NCBI GenBank assembly: GCA_039621445.1
Contig: CP154954.1
Location: forward strand, 8,496,634-8,560,633
DNA: 64,000 nucleotides
Direction: 5' to 3'
Origin: Euglena gracilis
Taxonomy: Eukaryota > Euglenida > Euglenophyceae > Euglenales
The position numbers and the translations under genes were made by a program. Numbering within the stretch: the first letter of the stretch is position 1; every line of letters begins with the position of its first letter. The notes under the pieces were generated by a model that searched no databases, had not been told where the DNA came from, and was given only the letters and a program-made list of their open reading frames with translations. Below are positions 36,442-41,303 of this stretch, piece after piece.

Positions 36442-36830
36442 CGTAGGTGATGCACACAAAGGGGCAGGCTGTGAGCGTTTCTGCATTTGTGTGATCACTA
36501 ACCCATCTGAGCCCATCTTTCCAAAGGTTGTTTTCCCAGATGTTTATTTTTGACATCCTTTTAATGTGATGTTTTTCAGTTGTTCGTTTTTTTAGAACGT
36601 TTTTTCAGGCTTCTGAAGACAAGAAGAATCGCTTTCCGGATTTTTATTCCAAGTTGAAGGCAGCTGCCATTTTTATAACAAACTTGCCAGAACCTGGGCT
36701 TCCTGGGCTGGTCTCCCTGGTGCCAACGACCAAAGTGTTGGCATATTTTGGTCAACTGCACCAGATGGCCCCGAATGCCCCGCAGCGAACAGAGTCCGCG
36801 ATTCAGGATTCGGAGAGCCACGCGTGCTGA
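4120..36830 (+). CDS. Receptor-type adenylate cyclase gene (whole locus)
   Basis: Predicted membrane enzyme making cyclic AMP from ATP. The 3' half is secure: exons 23886-24040, 24864-24983, 25483-25559, 26328-26501, 26918-26954, 27103-27164, 28655-28795, 29246-29453, 30299-30378, 33862-33965, 35974-36130 and 36621-36830 join in one frame to a TGA. They contain every class III cyclase hallmark: metal Asp in FTDI, adenine-selecting Lys in EVKT, second metal Asp in GDSFM, Asp in GYDYY, and Asn/Arg in VVNAAAR. The order RDN-APKDP, FTDI.SST.LW, KGYDYY, PLRGV is that of trypanosomatid receptor cyclases (family knowledge). Upstream exons from 4120 give a membrane anchor and a probable Cache-like ectodomain; their joining is partly tentative. 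No BLUF domain is seen, so it is not a photoactivated cyclase. Confidence 0.8.
4327..5916 (+). other. Probable intron with palindrome cluster
   Basis: The probable GT-AG intron is 4307-5916. There is no convincing exon in it. It holds the GCGC-palindrome cluster at 5363-5611 and poly-G segments at 5640-5775. Confidence 0.45.
5363..5611. repeat. Cluster of short GCGC palindromes
   Basis: Perfect or near-perfect palindromes such as TTGCGCTTAAGCGCAA occur three times in 5363-5433. Variants with GCGCCGAAGCGC and GCGCTTCGGCGC follow at about 5490 and 5595. They are too short and scattered for a classical element. Confidence 0.7.
5917..6033 (+). CDS. Adenylate cyclase exon, ectodomain part 1
   Basis: AG acceptor, then an open GC-rich frame rich in Gln, Glu and Arg (begins [16 protein letters not shown]). 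It reads as a polar helix following the membrane anchor. It ends before TGGCAG (CAG at +4), phase 1, matching the next exon at 7442. The 3' boundary could lie up to about 6063. Confidence 0.5.
6064..7441 (+). other. Intronic spacer
   Basis: AT-rich intronic sequence with a few G-rich, telomere-like GGTTAGG motifs at 6603-6655. I see no exon or defined element. Confidence 0.4.
7442..7548 (+). CDS. Adenylate cyclase exon, ectodomain part 2
   Basis: AG acceptor and GT donor surround an open frame (starts [17 protein letters not shown], ends near ALNETFFP) with strongly C/G-ending codons. Phase 1 in, phase 0 out. Two possible N-glycosylation sites (NAT, NET) fit an extracellular position. No homologous family recognised with certainty. 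Confidence 0.6.
7675..8027. mobile_element. C-rich TA element, family B copy 1
   Basis: Bounded by TA at 7675-7676 and 8026-8027, with ends of type TAcccccc...CTTATAAACCCCC and the reverse complement. Internally it shares the 'aaattggtaatttttggcaaa', 'gtggtttgcggccgaaaa' and 'atcgtccccggcg' blocks with copies at 45413-45768 and 47607-47971. Non-coding. Confidence 0.75.
8561..8778 (+). CDS. Adenylate cyclase exon, ectodomain part 3a
   Basis: Starts five bases after a CTG (CTGCGGTG|AAG) in phase 0. The frame runs [20 protein letters not shown]... to FDYMYG and ends in phase 2 inside the octamer GGCTGGAC that was duplicated by the 8782-9065 insertion. Asn-X-Ser/Thr sites and aromatic residues suggest an extracellular sensor lobe; a Cache-like fold is only a guess. 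Confidence 0.55.
8782..9065. mobile_element. hAT-like MITE inserted in an exon, acting as an intron
   Basis: Ends CAGGCTTGTGCTTA and TAAGCACAAGCATG are inverted repeats (13 of 14 matching). GGCTGGAC flanks both sides (8774-8781 and 9066-9073). Cutting 3 nt before the element and 5 nt after it (8779-9070) rejoins TATGGCTG to GACCTTGCC and keeps the frame. The interior holds the GGCACCC/GGGTGCC hairpins and a GCGCC-AAA-GGCGC hairpin shared with other elements here. Confidence 0.85.
9071..9098 (+). CDS. Adenylate cyclase exon, ectodomain part 3b
   Basis: Continuation of the exon split by the MITE: the frame restored across the insertion reads ...[17 protein letters not shown] at 9102 with three bases before it gives a possible nonconventional 5' site after 9098, phase 0. 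The exact end is uncertain because the frame stays open to about 9145. Confidence 0.45.
9122..9553 (-). other. Unassigned open frame of 143 codons, minus strand
   Basis: Protein-like composition in the middle (around [20 protein letters not shown]) but no recognisable family. Its upstream end contains a perfect 37-bp tandem duplication (9471-9544). It lies opposite a probable intron of the cyclase gene; it may be a decayed element gene or chance. Confidence 0.25.
9471..9544. repeat. Perfect 37-bp tandem duplication
   Basis: The unit beginning TTGGGCAAGAGGGGAAAGTT occurs twice head to tail with no visible mismatch, which implies a recent event. Confidence 0.85.
9803..11028. repeat. GTGTCTTATATTTGGGG repeat complex
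   Basis: The motif GTGTCTTATATTTGGG recurs at least nine times (9830-9945, 10315-10460), with its complement in C-runs near 9806 and 10470-10580 and G-rich relatives at 10990-11020. Several C-rich inverted-repeat elements appear to be nested or decayed here. No exon is seen. Confidence 0.65.
11262..11663. mobile_element. C-rich TA element, family A copy 1
   Basis: Left end TAACCCCCCCCCCCCTAATA followed by AGTGCACGG; the right end is GCGCACTTATTATGGGG followed by TTTA. TA flanks each end. The core shares the 'atgtgtcaaatttgggcttggg' and 'gaattgtgtgtg' blocks with copy 2 at 50900-51298. Confidence 0.8.
11664..12229 (+). other. Intronic spacer
   Basis: Nothing supportable apart from AT-rich intron-like sequence ending in a pyrimidine-rich tract before the acceptor at 12229. 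Confidence 0.35.
12230..12379 (+). CDS. Adenylate cyclase exon, ectodomain part 4
   Basis: Fifty codons in phase 0 at both ends, starting [20 protein letters not shown] and rich in Tyr, Trp and Phe. Acceptor CCCGTAG; the 5' site of the next intron is CTTCAG (CAG at +4). Aromatic-rich text of this kind is common in extracellular ligand-binding lobes, but no family is assigned. Confidence 0.65.
12923..13132 (+). other. Possible exon or small ORF, unassigned
   Basis: An open frame with plausible protein text ([19 protein letters not shown], later [20 protein letters not shown]) ends in a stop at 13130. Splice signals that would place it in the cyclase gene are not evident. Confidence 0.25.
13976..14193 (+). 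CDS. Adenylate cyclase exon, ectodomain part 5
   Basis: GC-rich frame with text [20 protein letters not shown], which resembles the 'vvv.D..G.v..' strand-turn of Cache-type sensor lobes (inference). Two starts are possible in the same frame: after AG at 13975, or nonconventionally at 14078 after CTGGGGCC. The 3' end before TGGCAG leaves phase 2. Confidence 0.6.
14528..14929. mobile_element. hAT-like MITE, perfect TSD ACCCGGGG
   Basis: Inverted ends CAGGCCATTGCT(C/T)A(A/-)GG start with CAG and finish with CTG. The octamer ACCCGGGG is repeated exactly at 14520-14527 and 14930-14937. It carries the 'gcccataaatgtcc...ggccattttcgg' core. A diverged relative lies in inverted orientation at about 33265-33710. 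Confidence 0.9.
15135..15195 (+). CDS. Candidate adenylate cyclase exon, ectodomain part 6
   Basis: CCAG acceptor and GTGGCA donor frame a GC-rich segment reading [19 protein letters not shown]. Its entry phase (1) does not match the exit phase of the preceding candidate exon, so an exon is missing or a border is wrong. Confidence 0.4.
15323..15397. repeat. (GT)n microsatellite
   Basis: About 37 uninterrupted GT units followed by a short CG-alternating tail, inside the cyclase gene. Confidence 0.95.
15928..16007 (+). CDS. Candidate adenylate cyclase exon, ectodomain part 7
   Basis: Starts after CTGGTGTG and ends before TGGCAG, both fitting the nonconventional rule. The text [18 protein letters not shown] could be a strand pair of the second sensor lobe. 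Phases relative to neighbouring candidates are not resolved. Confidence 0.35.
16179..16481 (-). CDS. Unknown 100-residue coiled-coil protein
   Basis: An ATG at 16481 opens [20 protein letters not shown] and ends at a TAG, a compact acidic/basic helical protein with heptad-like spacing. It begins only about 35 bases after the stop of the preceding minus-strand frame (16515), so genes are tightly packed as in viral or mobile-element genomes. Base composition lacks the poly-C runs of the host introns around it. No family recognised. Confidence 0.5.
   Translation of the reverse strand: MSSTDLSSYQEKIEEVTEANAALKERLASLPETRPDIRKLGSEFEAELVKRNTTTSRISKAIKFFELVNKQAQDGSKGKNAELVATLNGDIDLLRKILVD
16515..17608 (-). 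pseudogene. Decayed ORF block: structured domain plus charged coiled coil
   Basis: Three overlapping frames carry convincing protein text in succession: 17608 to about 17215 (begins [20 protein letters not shown]), then a short stretch in a second frame (17210-17130, around [20 protein letters not shown]), then a third frame to 16597 with an Arg/Glu/Lys-rich coiled coil. A last shift near 16610 leads to an acidic tail ending at 16515. At least three frame changes mean the gene is broken. No family recognised; a captured viral or mobile-element gene is an inference from density and composition. Confidence 0.5.
17860..18077 (-). pseudogene. Decayed ORF: N-terminal coiled coil
   Basis: An ATG at 18077 starts [20 protein letters not shown]. 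An in-frame TGA follows after 24 codons, after which the same frame continues as a Glu/Lys/Arg-rich coiled coil for about 60 residues. It lies upstream of the 16515-17608 block in the same direction and probably belongs to the same unit. Confidence 0.4.
18190..18960 (-). pseudogene. Decayed reverse transcriptase with an intron
   Basis: Hallmarks in order on the minus strand: a MRDLHP-type segment (about 18868-18830), the [15 protein letters not shown] block (18712-18664), IRPIAVGNT (about 18523-18495) followed one frame over by RRFAGK and SEK, then ALGVGVP (about 18320-18298). This order is that of a widespread protist/fungal reverse transcriptase family of retroelements. At least two frameshifts break it. 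Between SEK and the ALGVGVP block is a perfect GT-AG intron (18440-18336: GTAAGG...CTTTAG). Confidence 0.75.
18961..21035 (+). other. Intronic spacer
   Basis: AT-rich, no exon supported. 19990-20100 has loose 'ggccagttttgggg' repeats; 20520-20600 similar 'ccattttt' text. A short open frame at 19353-19757 has no supporting signal. Confidence 0.35.
21036..21129 (+). CDS. Adenylate cyclase exon before the membrane segment
   Basis: Frame [20 protein letters not shown] with C-ending codons, phase 1 in. A strand of this type followed by a helix is what one expects at the end of a Cache-like lobe just before the transmembrane helix (inference). A GT donor after 21129 (phase 2) joins in frame to 21657; alternatively the exon runs to 21157 and the next intron is nonconventional (ACACAG). 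Confidence 0.5.
21657..21878 (+). CDS. Adenylate cyclase exon with probable transmembrane helix
   Basis: GCCAG acceptor and TTTTG|GTGAGG donor surround a 222-bp open frame whose last third is a strong membrane helix (core [14 protein letters not shown]). Phase 2 at both ends fits 21129 upstream and 23886 downstream. This would be the segment between ectodomain and cyclase domain. Confidence 0.5.
22262..22665. mobile_element. C-rich TA element with AATAGAAGCCCC ends
   Basis: Left end TACCCCC...AAATAGAAGCCCC; right end GGGGCTTCTAATTGGGGGGG then TTA. The ends are inverted repeats and TA lies at both edges. About 400 bp, no coding capacity. Confidence 0.75.
22666..23885 (+). other. Intronic spacer with long T tract
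   Basis: No exon supported. Near-perfect repeat of TTTTAAAGGGTCCCTCAGGC at about 23299 and 23334; poly-T tract at 23690-23740; repeated 'aaaaattcatacaacacctt' at about 23664 and 23789. Confidence 0.4.
23886..24040 (+). CDS. Adenylate cyclase exon, juxtamembrane
   Basis: Follows CTGCCGCC (CTG at -8) in phase 2 (alternative start 23881, phase 0, after CTGCCCTG). The text is [20 protein letters not shown], then a Gly/Glu linker, ending PNVFREHPI in phase 1 before CCTCAG. It links the membrane segment to the catalytic domain. Confidence 0.65.
24717..24762. repeat. (ATT)n microsatellite
   Basis: Fifteen ATT units inside the cyclase intron 24041-24863. Confidence 0.95.
24864..24983 (+). CDS. Adenylate cyclase exon: first metal-binding motif
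   Basis: Contains [10 protein letters not shown] and [24 protein letters not shown] carries the first metal-binding Asp; the RDN..APKDP prelude is specific to kinetoplastid-type receptor cyclases. Preceded by CTGGCCCA, followed by ACACAGGC. The CAGGC of this 5' site can pair with GCCTG at the 3' end of the same intron. Confidence 0.9.
25483..25559 (+). CDS. Adenylate cyclase exon: adenine-selecting Lys
   Basis: Reads [20 protein letters not shown] then VKTAG. Its start after CTGGCATC gives exactly the residue spacing between LW and AHH found in the trypanosomatid family. Lys of EVKT is the purine-specifying residue. The intron splits the conserved VKTAG-DSFM motif between Gly and Asp. Confidence 0.9.
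26328..26501 (+). CDS. Adenylate cyclase exon: second metal-binding Asp
   Basis: Begins with the codon of the second metal-binding Asp ([20 protein letters not shown]), after CTGGGGCC. Exactly 58 codons, phase 0 both ends, ending FDDYR before GCCCAGGC. It covers the Delta subdomain region of this cyclase type. Confidence 0.92.
26918..26954 (+). CDS. Adenylate cyclase micro-exon (37 nt)
   Basis: Encodes [12 protein letters not shown], the conserved strand before the GI turn. Starts after CTGAAGGT, ends before GGGCAG, phase 0 in, 1 out. Confidence 0.9.
27103..27164 (+). CDS. Adenylate cyclase exon: GYDYY motif
   Basis: Encodes [20 protein letters not shown]; the Asp of GYDYY aligns with the adenine-contacting Asp of class III cyclases. 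Starts after CTGCAGAC, ends before GAGCAG, phase 1 in, 0 out. Confidence 0.9.
27730..28104. mobile_element. hAT-like MITE made of TGCATTTTTT repeats
   Basis: Ends CAGGGGGGAAATATGCAACT and its complement, flanked by CGTCATC on both sides (27723-27729, 28105-28111). The interior is dominated by degenerate TGCATTTTTT units, like the GTGCAATTTT units of the 3333-4057 element. It lies inside the intron 27165-28654. Confidence 0.75.
28655..28795 (+). CDS. Adenylate cyclase exon: transition-state Asn/Arg
   Basis: Starts [20 protein letters not shown] after CTGGCCCC; the Asn and Arg of VNAAAR are the transition-state residues. Forty-seven codons in phase 0. The end at GGACAG is chosen because it pairs with CTGTCC at the 3' end; in-frame GC-rich text continues to about 28850, so the border is the least certain of the catalytic exons. 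Confidence 0.8.
29246..29453 (+). CDS. Adenylate cyclase exon: end of catalytic domain
   Basis: Contains [20 protein letters not shown] and GRRFPPLR, the PLRGV and GR.F..LR elements that close the domain in trypanosomatid cyclases. Starts after CTGTCCCC in phase 0 and ends before GTGCAG in phase 1. Confidence 0.85.
30299..30378 (+). CDS. Adenylate cyclase exon, C-terminal tail 1
   Basis: Begins after CTGGTTGC and reads [20 protein letters not shown], ending SDN before GGCCAG. Polar tail with an Asp/Glu-rich helix; no known domain. Confidence 0.65.
31023..31500. mobile_element. GC-palindrome element copy 1
   Basis: Tandem array of blocks of the form GGTGGGGCCGCGGCC-GGCCGCGGCCCCACC separated by 20-30 bp of A/T-rich text. 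The right end ACCTCCCATGACTGTCCGAG then CA is the exact complement of the left end of copy 2; the left end is a diverged version of the same. Non-coding despite long open frames. Confidence 0.75.
31510..31895. repeat. Direct repeats flanking a telomere-like hairpin block
   Basis: About 45-bp direct repeats (TTTTTTCTTACGCAGGAATG... at 31512-31555 and a close copy at 31846-31890) bracket the 31690-31802 hairpin and the GGGTTAGGGTTAAG motif at 31605-31620. Confidence 0.7.
31690..31802. repeat. Hairpin with 26-bp perfect arms
   Basis: Arms 31690-31715 and 31777-31802 are perfect reverse complements (left arm starts CCAAAGAGTCGCCCAACTAG), extended by CATGGGGGG/CCCCCCATG. The loop holds GGCGCCGAAGGCGC, the internal hairpin motif shared with other elements. 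Confidence 0.9.
32122..32522. mobile_element. GC-palindrome element copy 2
   Basis: Left end TGCTCGGACAGTCATGGGAG, then blocks of GGCCGCGGCC palindromes as in copy 1, closing at CCACCTCCCGTGAATGACC. A short third remnant lies at about 50508-50588. Confidence 0.75.
33265..33710. mobile_element. Diverged, inverted relative of the 14528-14929 MITE
   Basis: Reading the complement recovers the order seen at 14528-14929: poly-C with a gggagtcccc block, a 'ggccatttttggcc' core, and the 'ggaccagctgcagtcca' segment next to a CTTAAGG-type terminus. Terminal repeats are degenerate and the flanking octamers (GCCTGGAC, GACTGGCA) match at five of eight positions, so the insertion is older. Confidence 0.6.
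33862..33965 (+). CDS. Adenylate cyclase exon, C-terminal tail 2
   Basis: After CTGTCCGC, phase 0: a basic stretch ([12 protein letters not shown]) and then [20 protein letters not shown]. Ends at ATGGT before CCGCAG, phase 2, joining the next exon as MV-TPLAP. GC-rich open text continues past the end to about 34020, so the border is provisional. Confidence 0.6.
34030..35973 (+). other. AT-rich intron body
   Basis: 34,100-35,650 is the most AT-rich stretch of the window and shows no exon, element end or gene on either strand. It is part of the intron 33966-35973. Confidence 0.5.
35974..36130 (+). CDS. Adenylate cyclase exon, C-terminal tail 3
   Basis: After CTGCCCCG, reads [20 protein letters not shown] and ends ARVALLRLL before CCACAG, phase 0. 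The helix with 'KGWGVAPPK' recalls the 'ERWRVALPR' segment behind the catalytic domain of trypanosomatid cyclases (weak, from memory of the family). Confidence 0.7.
36160..36440. repeat. TG/GCATG simple repeat
   Basis: Cryptic TGTGTG/GCATGC repeat with a pure (GT)n tail (36400-36438), inside the last intron of the cyclase gene. Confidence 0.95.
36621..36830 (+). CDS. Adenylate cyclase terminal exon
   Basis: After CTGAAGAC in phase 0: [20 protein letters not shown] and onward for 69 residues to TGA at 36828-36830. The 5' site of the preceding intron (CAGAGCTTC) and its 3' end (GGCTTCTG) are partly complementary. The tail shows no known domain. Confidence 0.65.
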   Translation, partial: KKNRFPDFYSKLKAAAIFITNLPEPGLPGLVSLVPTTKVLAYFGQLHQMAPNAPQRTESAIQDSESHAC

Positions 36831-37272
36831 GCTCCCGAATTTGGAACAGCTCTTCCCCTAATGCAGCTATGCATGTCAACTGGACCTTGCTGCAAGTCCA
36901 TCAAAGTGCACGAGCTGTCTCTCCCCTGTTTCCTCACAGACTCCTAAGACTAAATAAGAGTACTCATTTTAATGTTTGAACATTTTTTTGATATCGGTAG
37001 GATTGTTTGAGTCTGCGCCATTTTCGATGTGGGCGACTCTTTGATGTGATCAAACCCAACCCCCCCCCTTGTGATGGCATCAGATTTGTGCGATTGTATC
37101 AGTTTCTCTCAGAACAGCTCATCACTGTCTCCCTGAAACCAAAGGGAGAAAGTTCAACTTTTCAGTACAAATCCTAGCCTCTGTTTCCAACCCCTCCCCT
37201 TACCTGGCCGATCCTGCACTTAAGCTTTTTCGTGTCCTTGCGTGCAATTGTGCAAATTCCTAATTTCTCCAG
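36831..37272. other. Intergenic region and 5' flank of next gene
   Basis: No coding text. 37110-37272 is the first copy of a repeat that recurs at 37668-37839. Confidence 0.45.
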
Positions 37273-37839
37273 CAAGGCAGTTTGCTTTGGGTGGTGGATT
37301 TCGACGCTGCCTTCCTTGGCTTGCTGGTTGTGCCTAATCACACTCACTGGGTGGGCTGGATTCAGACCTTTGGGGCCAGATTAACAATTTATGATTGCAA
37401 CCGTCCGGAGGTGAGTTGCTGCAATTTCGTCAATTCATTTCATTTTGCTTTTTTTTTAAATTTTTGTTTCAGCATCCCAATGCCGTTTATCGTGTACAAA
37501 TTCGACGAAAACTTTCCACGTTTTTGCAGCAGTGGCCATCTGGCACATTCGACTCGTTCATGTCGTTCGCTCGTTCACCACTCCTGTCCTTCTCTGCGGT
37601 GACACTCTCAGCTGTAGGCATTTGAAGCTGAAAATGGTGTAAAACCGGTAATTTACTTTGTCGTCACTCAGAACAGCTCATTACTGTCTCCCTGAAACCA
37701 AAAGGAGAAATTTCAACTTTTAGTAAAAGTCCTGGCCTCCGTTTTCAACCCCTTACCTGGCCGATCCTGCACTTAAGCTTTTTCATGTTCATGTGCGCAA
37801 TTGCGCAAATTCCTAACTTTTTGATTTTTTTTTTTTCAG
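37110..37839. repeat. Two copies of a repeat ending at 3' splice sites
   Basis: The segment starting TCAGAACAGCTCAT(C/T)ACTGT at about 37115 recurs at about 37668. Both copies run about 150 bp through ACCTGGCCGATCCTGCACTT right up to a pyrimidine tract and CAG acceptor (37272 and 37839). Confidence 0.8.
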
Positions 37840-37977
37840 GGGTGGGTCGAGGTTTTTGAACTGCTGACACGTTGGCCCTCTGTGTGTGGATCTTCACCAT
37901 TCTCCAAGGATGAAACACAGGGACTTGGTGTTTTGGCCCTCCGAAACATGCCGCCGATTTTTGAATCCCCAGTTTGA
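37273..37977 (+). CDS. Three-exon GT-AG gene, weakly C48 (Ulp1)-peptidase-like
   Basis: Exons 37273-37410, 37473-37598 and 37840-37977 are 46, 42 and 46 codons, all phase 0, joined by introns GTGAGT...TTTCAG (62 nt) and GTGACA...TTTCAG (241 nt), ending in TGA. Exon 1 has VVPNHTHWVGWI followed by LTIYDC, like the His-Trp and Asp strand of C48 cysteine peptidases. At the place of the catalytic Asp-Cys-Gly, exon 3 has GLGVLAL, so the Cys would be missing. The family call is weak; the exon structure is strong. The 5' exon(s) are not identified. Confidence 0.5.
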
Positions 37978-40900
37978 CCCCCAGGAAATAAGCAGTCACG
38001 CAACATGCCACGAAGACCCTAGTCCTGTCCGCCACATTCCCCGTGTGGAACCTGCCAGTGCCAGGTGGTGTTCTGGAGGTCGGCAGACCTTTCGGAGGTT
38101 GGCAAACGTTCTGGAGTCTGTTGCAGTCTTTTTTTTTTAATTTTGGACCCGGGGGGGGGGTAATGTGTGTCCGTCGGACCCCCCCTCCCGGGTAGGGGGG
38201 GTACCCAGCGTCCAGGGTGGGCAGGGGACGTCCCTCCCCCTGGTCCCTCCTCCTGGTCTATTGACCACCCAATGATTCAGCCTTGTCTTGGCCCAGACAC
38301 TTCGGGAAAGGCTGGTCCACACCACATATACACTCCCCATGAATCTCAGAGATTAGAGAAGCTCAAAATCCCAAAAAATGTGCCTGTTCCGCTACGGTAT
38401 GGATCTGCAAGGACACTCACCATCCCCCCCCTAACCAGAGCTGCAAACCTTGTAACCATGGCATCGTTCTCCACGGAGCCATGCGTGCAAGCCTGTGAAG
38501 CACCGACTGCATGATCTCACGGAAGACCTGTTTGTGTATGTGTGTGTGCTCCCTTTTTTTTGCCACCGTGAGTTTTCTCTGAGTGATTCTCTCTCTCTCT
38601 CTCTCTCTCTCTATGAATGCAGTTGTGTCCAATGGTTTTTTTTTTGCTTTTTTGTCGAGCAAAACAATTTCTCCCTCAAACACAATGGTTGGGTGTCAAT
38701 TTCATTTCATATACACTTGTTTTTCCAATGTCTTGGGAAGGACACACAAAAACGGAAGTTTTTTTTTCTTCAAGACCAAGCCCCCCCAACCAATGATCAG
38801 ACCCAGTGCCTCTCGACTCCGTTGCTGTATGGATATGCAGGGGGGGGGAATTGAACAAAAAAAATGCGGTGGGTTCTGGACAAATTTTGGCCAGGATCCC
38901 CCCCCCCATTTTTCAGGATTCATCCAGGATTTTCCCCGGCAAATTTAAGAAAAATTCACTCCCCTGATGAACGTCCAACGGTTTTTTTTTCAGCGCGCCA
39001 ATTCTTGGAATGTATTTTTGTTCCAAATCAGCTGTTTTGAAGGTGTATTCACCATCCAAAATGAAAGAATGCGTTTTTGTGGTTTATTTTGCAACTTGGA
39101 GTTTAGGGTTTGACCAATTTTGGAACTTTGCATTAGAAAACCCCAGGAATTGATGTGAATCCTGATGGGTTCCCCTGAGAACGGGAAATATTTTTCGTCC
39201 AATTTTCCCAGACGTTTTAAGCGGGCGTCCAGAATTTTTCCTGTGTTTTAAGGATCTGTGCAATAACTTCCACACATAATTCATTATTATTATTTAATTG
39301 TTAGCAATTGTTCCCAGGTGACCAAAATGGGTATTGCTTTATTTTTCATGACGAAGGGCTCCCCAAAAACAATCATTCATTAGGTGCCAAAACCTAGGGG
39401 AGGAAACACAAGCACGCTATTTTTGTGGTTTTTTTTATGTTTTTCGATTTGGCATGTTTTCGTTTTTGTTTGTGTGTTTTGTGTGTTTTGTGTTTTTTAT
39501 CCTGGCGATTTTTCAGATTTTTGCTGGTAAAATCTTTTGGCAGTGAAAAAAATTCTCGCTTGGGCCCCGATTTTCCCCTGAGACCAAAAATTTTGTCAAT
39601 CCTCTACAAGTCCTCTCCAGGACCTCCTAAATAATTTTACATGCAACTTGCGTTTTTTCGCGTTGTTTTTGCTTTTTCTTCACCATTTTTTCAGGCCCAA
39701 TGTTACCCCCCCCCCCACCGCCAAAATCGTAAAAATTCTTCAGTGACCATGTCTAAAGTGCTTCCTTCTTCCATTATATTTTTTGTGACCGAAAAATGCC
39801 TCAGGCCCCCTTTTCGGGGGGAGGGTGAGGTTATGTGCAGTGATCATTCGTAGGCAGCATTGAAATCCTTTTTTTTGAAGGAGCGTGCAATTTTCATACG
39901 ACCACCTTCCAAATTCTCAATTGTGCCTATATTCATGCACTGCAAAATTCTTTCTCCTATTGGGTGTGACAGTTTGTGATCCGCATCATCGAATCCTCAC
40001 AACTGCACTGTTTGGTCCAAGCCTGGGATATGAGACATGTGGGTGTTTCCCTCGGTAGACAGGCATTCCTTTATATAACAGAAGGCTCACACAAAGCTTC
40101 ATTGGCTTGAACTTATTTGGTCCCGCACACCACTCTCCTAAACGTCATTTCAAAAATCAGTTCTGTTGGCCCAGAAGAAGGGGCTCAAAGGCTTCGATAC
40201 AAGGAAGGTGTACGGGGTTTAGGTGAGGGTATCCACCCCTCCTGGACCAGAGGGACCATCCCGACCGGACCATCCCCCACCTGCCGGGGGGGGGGGGGGG
40301 GGGGCGGACCGACCTCGGGGGGGGGGGGTTCCCCGCCCCCCCCCCCCCCCCAAAGTCAAAATTTCCCTTCCGGTGCTTTGGCCTGAAAAAACTTTTTGCA
40401 TTTTCCACAATTTTTTTTGGGCCCCAAAAGTGCCCTTAATGGCACTTTTGCCTTTTTTTTTGAGGAAACATTTTCGGCCTGGCGCAAAGCGCCGGGGTAA
40501 AGATTAATCGGCTGGACCGCGCCACTGTTTTGGGGGGGGGTGCTCCCCCCCCCCCCCCCCCCCCCCTCCTGGGCCGGGGGTTCCCCAAAATCTCCCCCCC
40601 CCCCCCGTGAGACTGACCCTCGGGAAGGTTGCTGCCTTTGGCCTGTTCCGGCTGACTCATCATGTCCGCAGAGTCCCCAGCCTGCCTGGGAAGTTATCAC
40701 GCAGACTTGCCTGGTGACGAGTTTCCAGTGGGTGAGGAGGGCAGACGAAGGAGAAGGGAAGCCTTGAGGGGGTCGCCTCCCCAAGCTTCGGTTTCAGGCC
40801 AGGTGAGAGGGTGGGTCGGAACCCCCCCCAGAGGTTTTTTTTTAAAGTTTGGCAACCCGGGGGGGGGTGGGTGGGTGGGTGGGTGGGTCGGTTTCTCTTT

Positions 40901-41170
40901 TTTTTTTCTTCGGAATGTAGCGCTAAAAATTTTTGGACCCCAAAATTGACCCCGCCAATAAGTGGGTCCCCCCCGAAAAGCAAGTCCTCCCAAACCGCTG
41001 CCCCCAGAGGGCCCCCCAGTGGGCGGGTGGGCGGGCGGGGGGGGGGGGTGAGCCCTAAAAAAAACTTTCAGATGCATAAAACACGGACCCCCAAGCCGTC
41101 CTTTCGTTCCATGGCCGGGTGAGTTCACAAGCAGTCGGTGCCTTCCATCCCTCCCTTCCCTCTCCTCTCG
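37978..41170. other. Gene-poor stretch with poly-C/G blocks
   Basis: No exon I can support. Long G/C homopolymer blocks at 38150-38250, 40250-40350 and 40520-40620 look like cores of decayed C-rich elements. 39,000-39,700 is plain AT-rich sequence. Confidence 0.4.
38585..38612. repeat. (CT)n microsatellite
   Basis: About 13 CT units. Confidence 0.95.
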
Positions 41171-41181
41171 TTTCGAATTCA

Positions 41182-41303
41182 AGTGCCCCGCCTCACCACC
41201 GACCTGCTGTTTTTGGAATGTGTCGGTCTTCTGCGCTCAGAAGCCAGTCCCCCTCTGTCTTTTGCCCCGCTCGTGCAGAGCTTGACCAGCTTTGAAGGAC
41301 TCC
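41182..41303 (+). CDS. Candidate exon, unassigned
   Basis: Between CAAG and CCG|GTATTT, an open frame reads VPRLTTDLLFLECVGLLRSE and ends SLTSFEGLR. Codon use resembles the other exons. No neighbours could be joined. Confidence 0.35.

Noticed and set aside
4120-36830. Photoactivated adenylate cyclase (BLUF) identity
   Set aside because: No BLUF-type segment seen; single cyclase domain with membrane helices.
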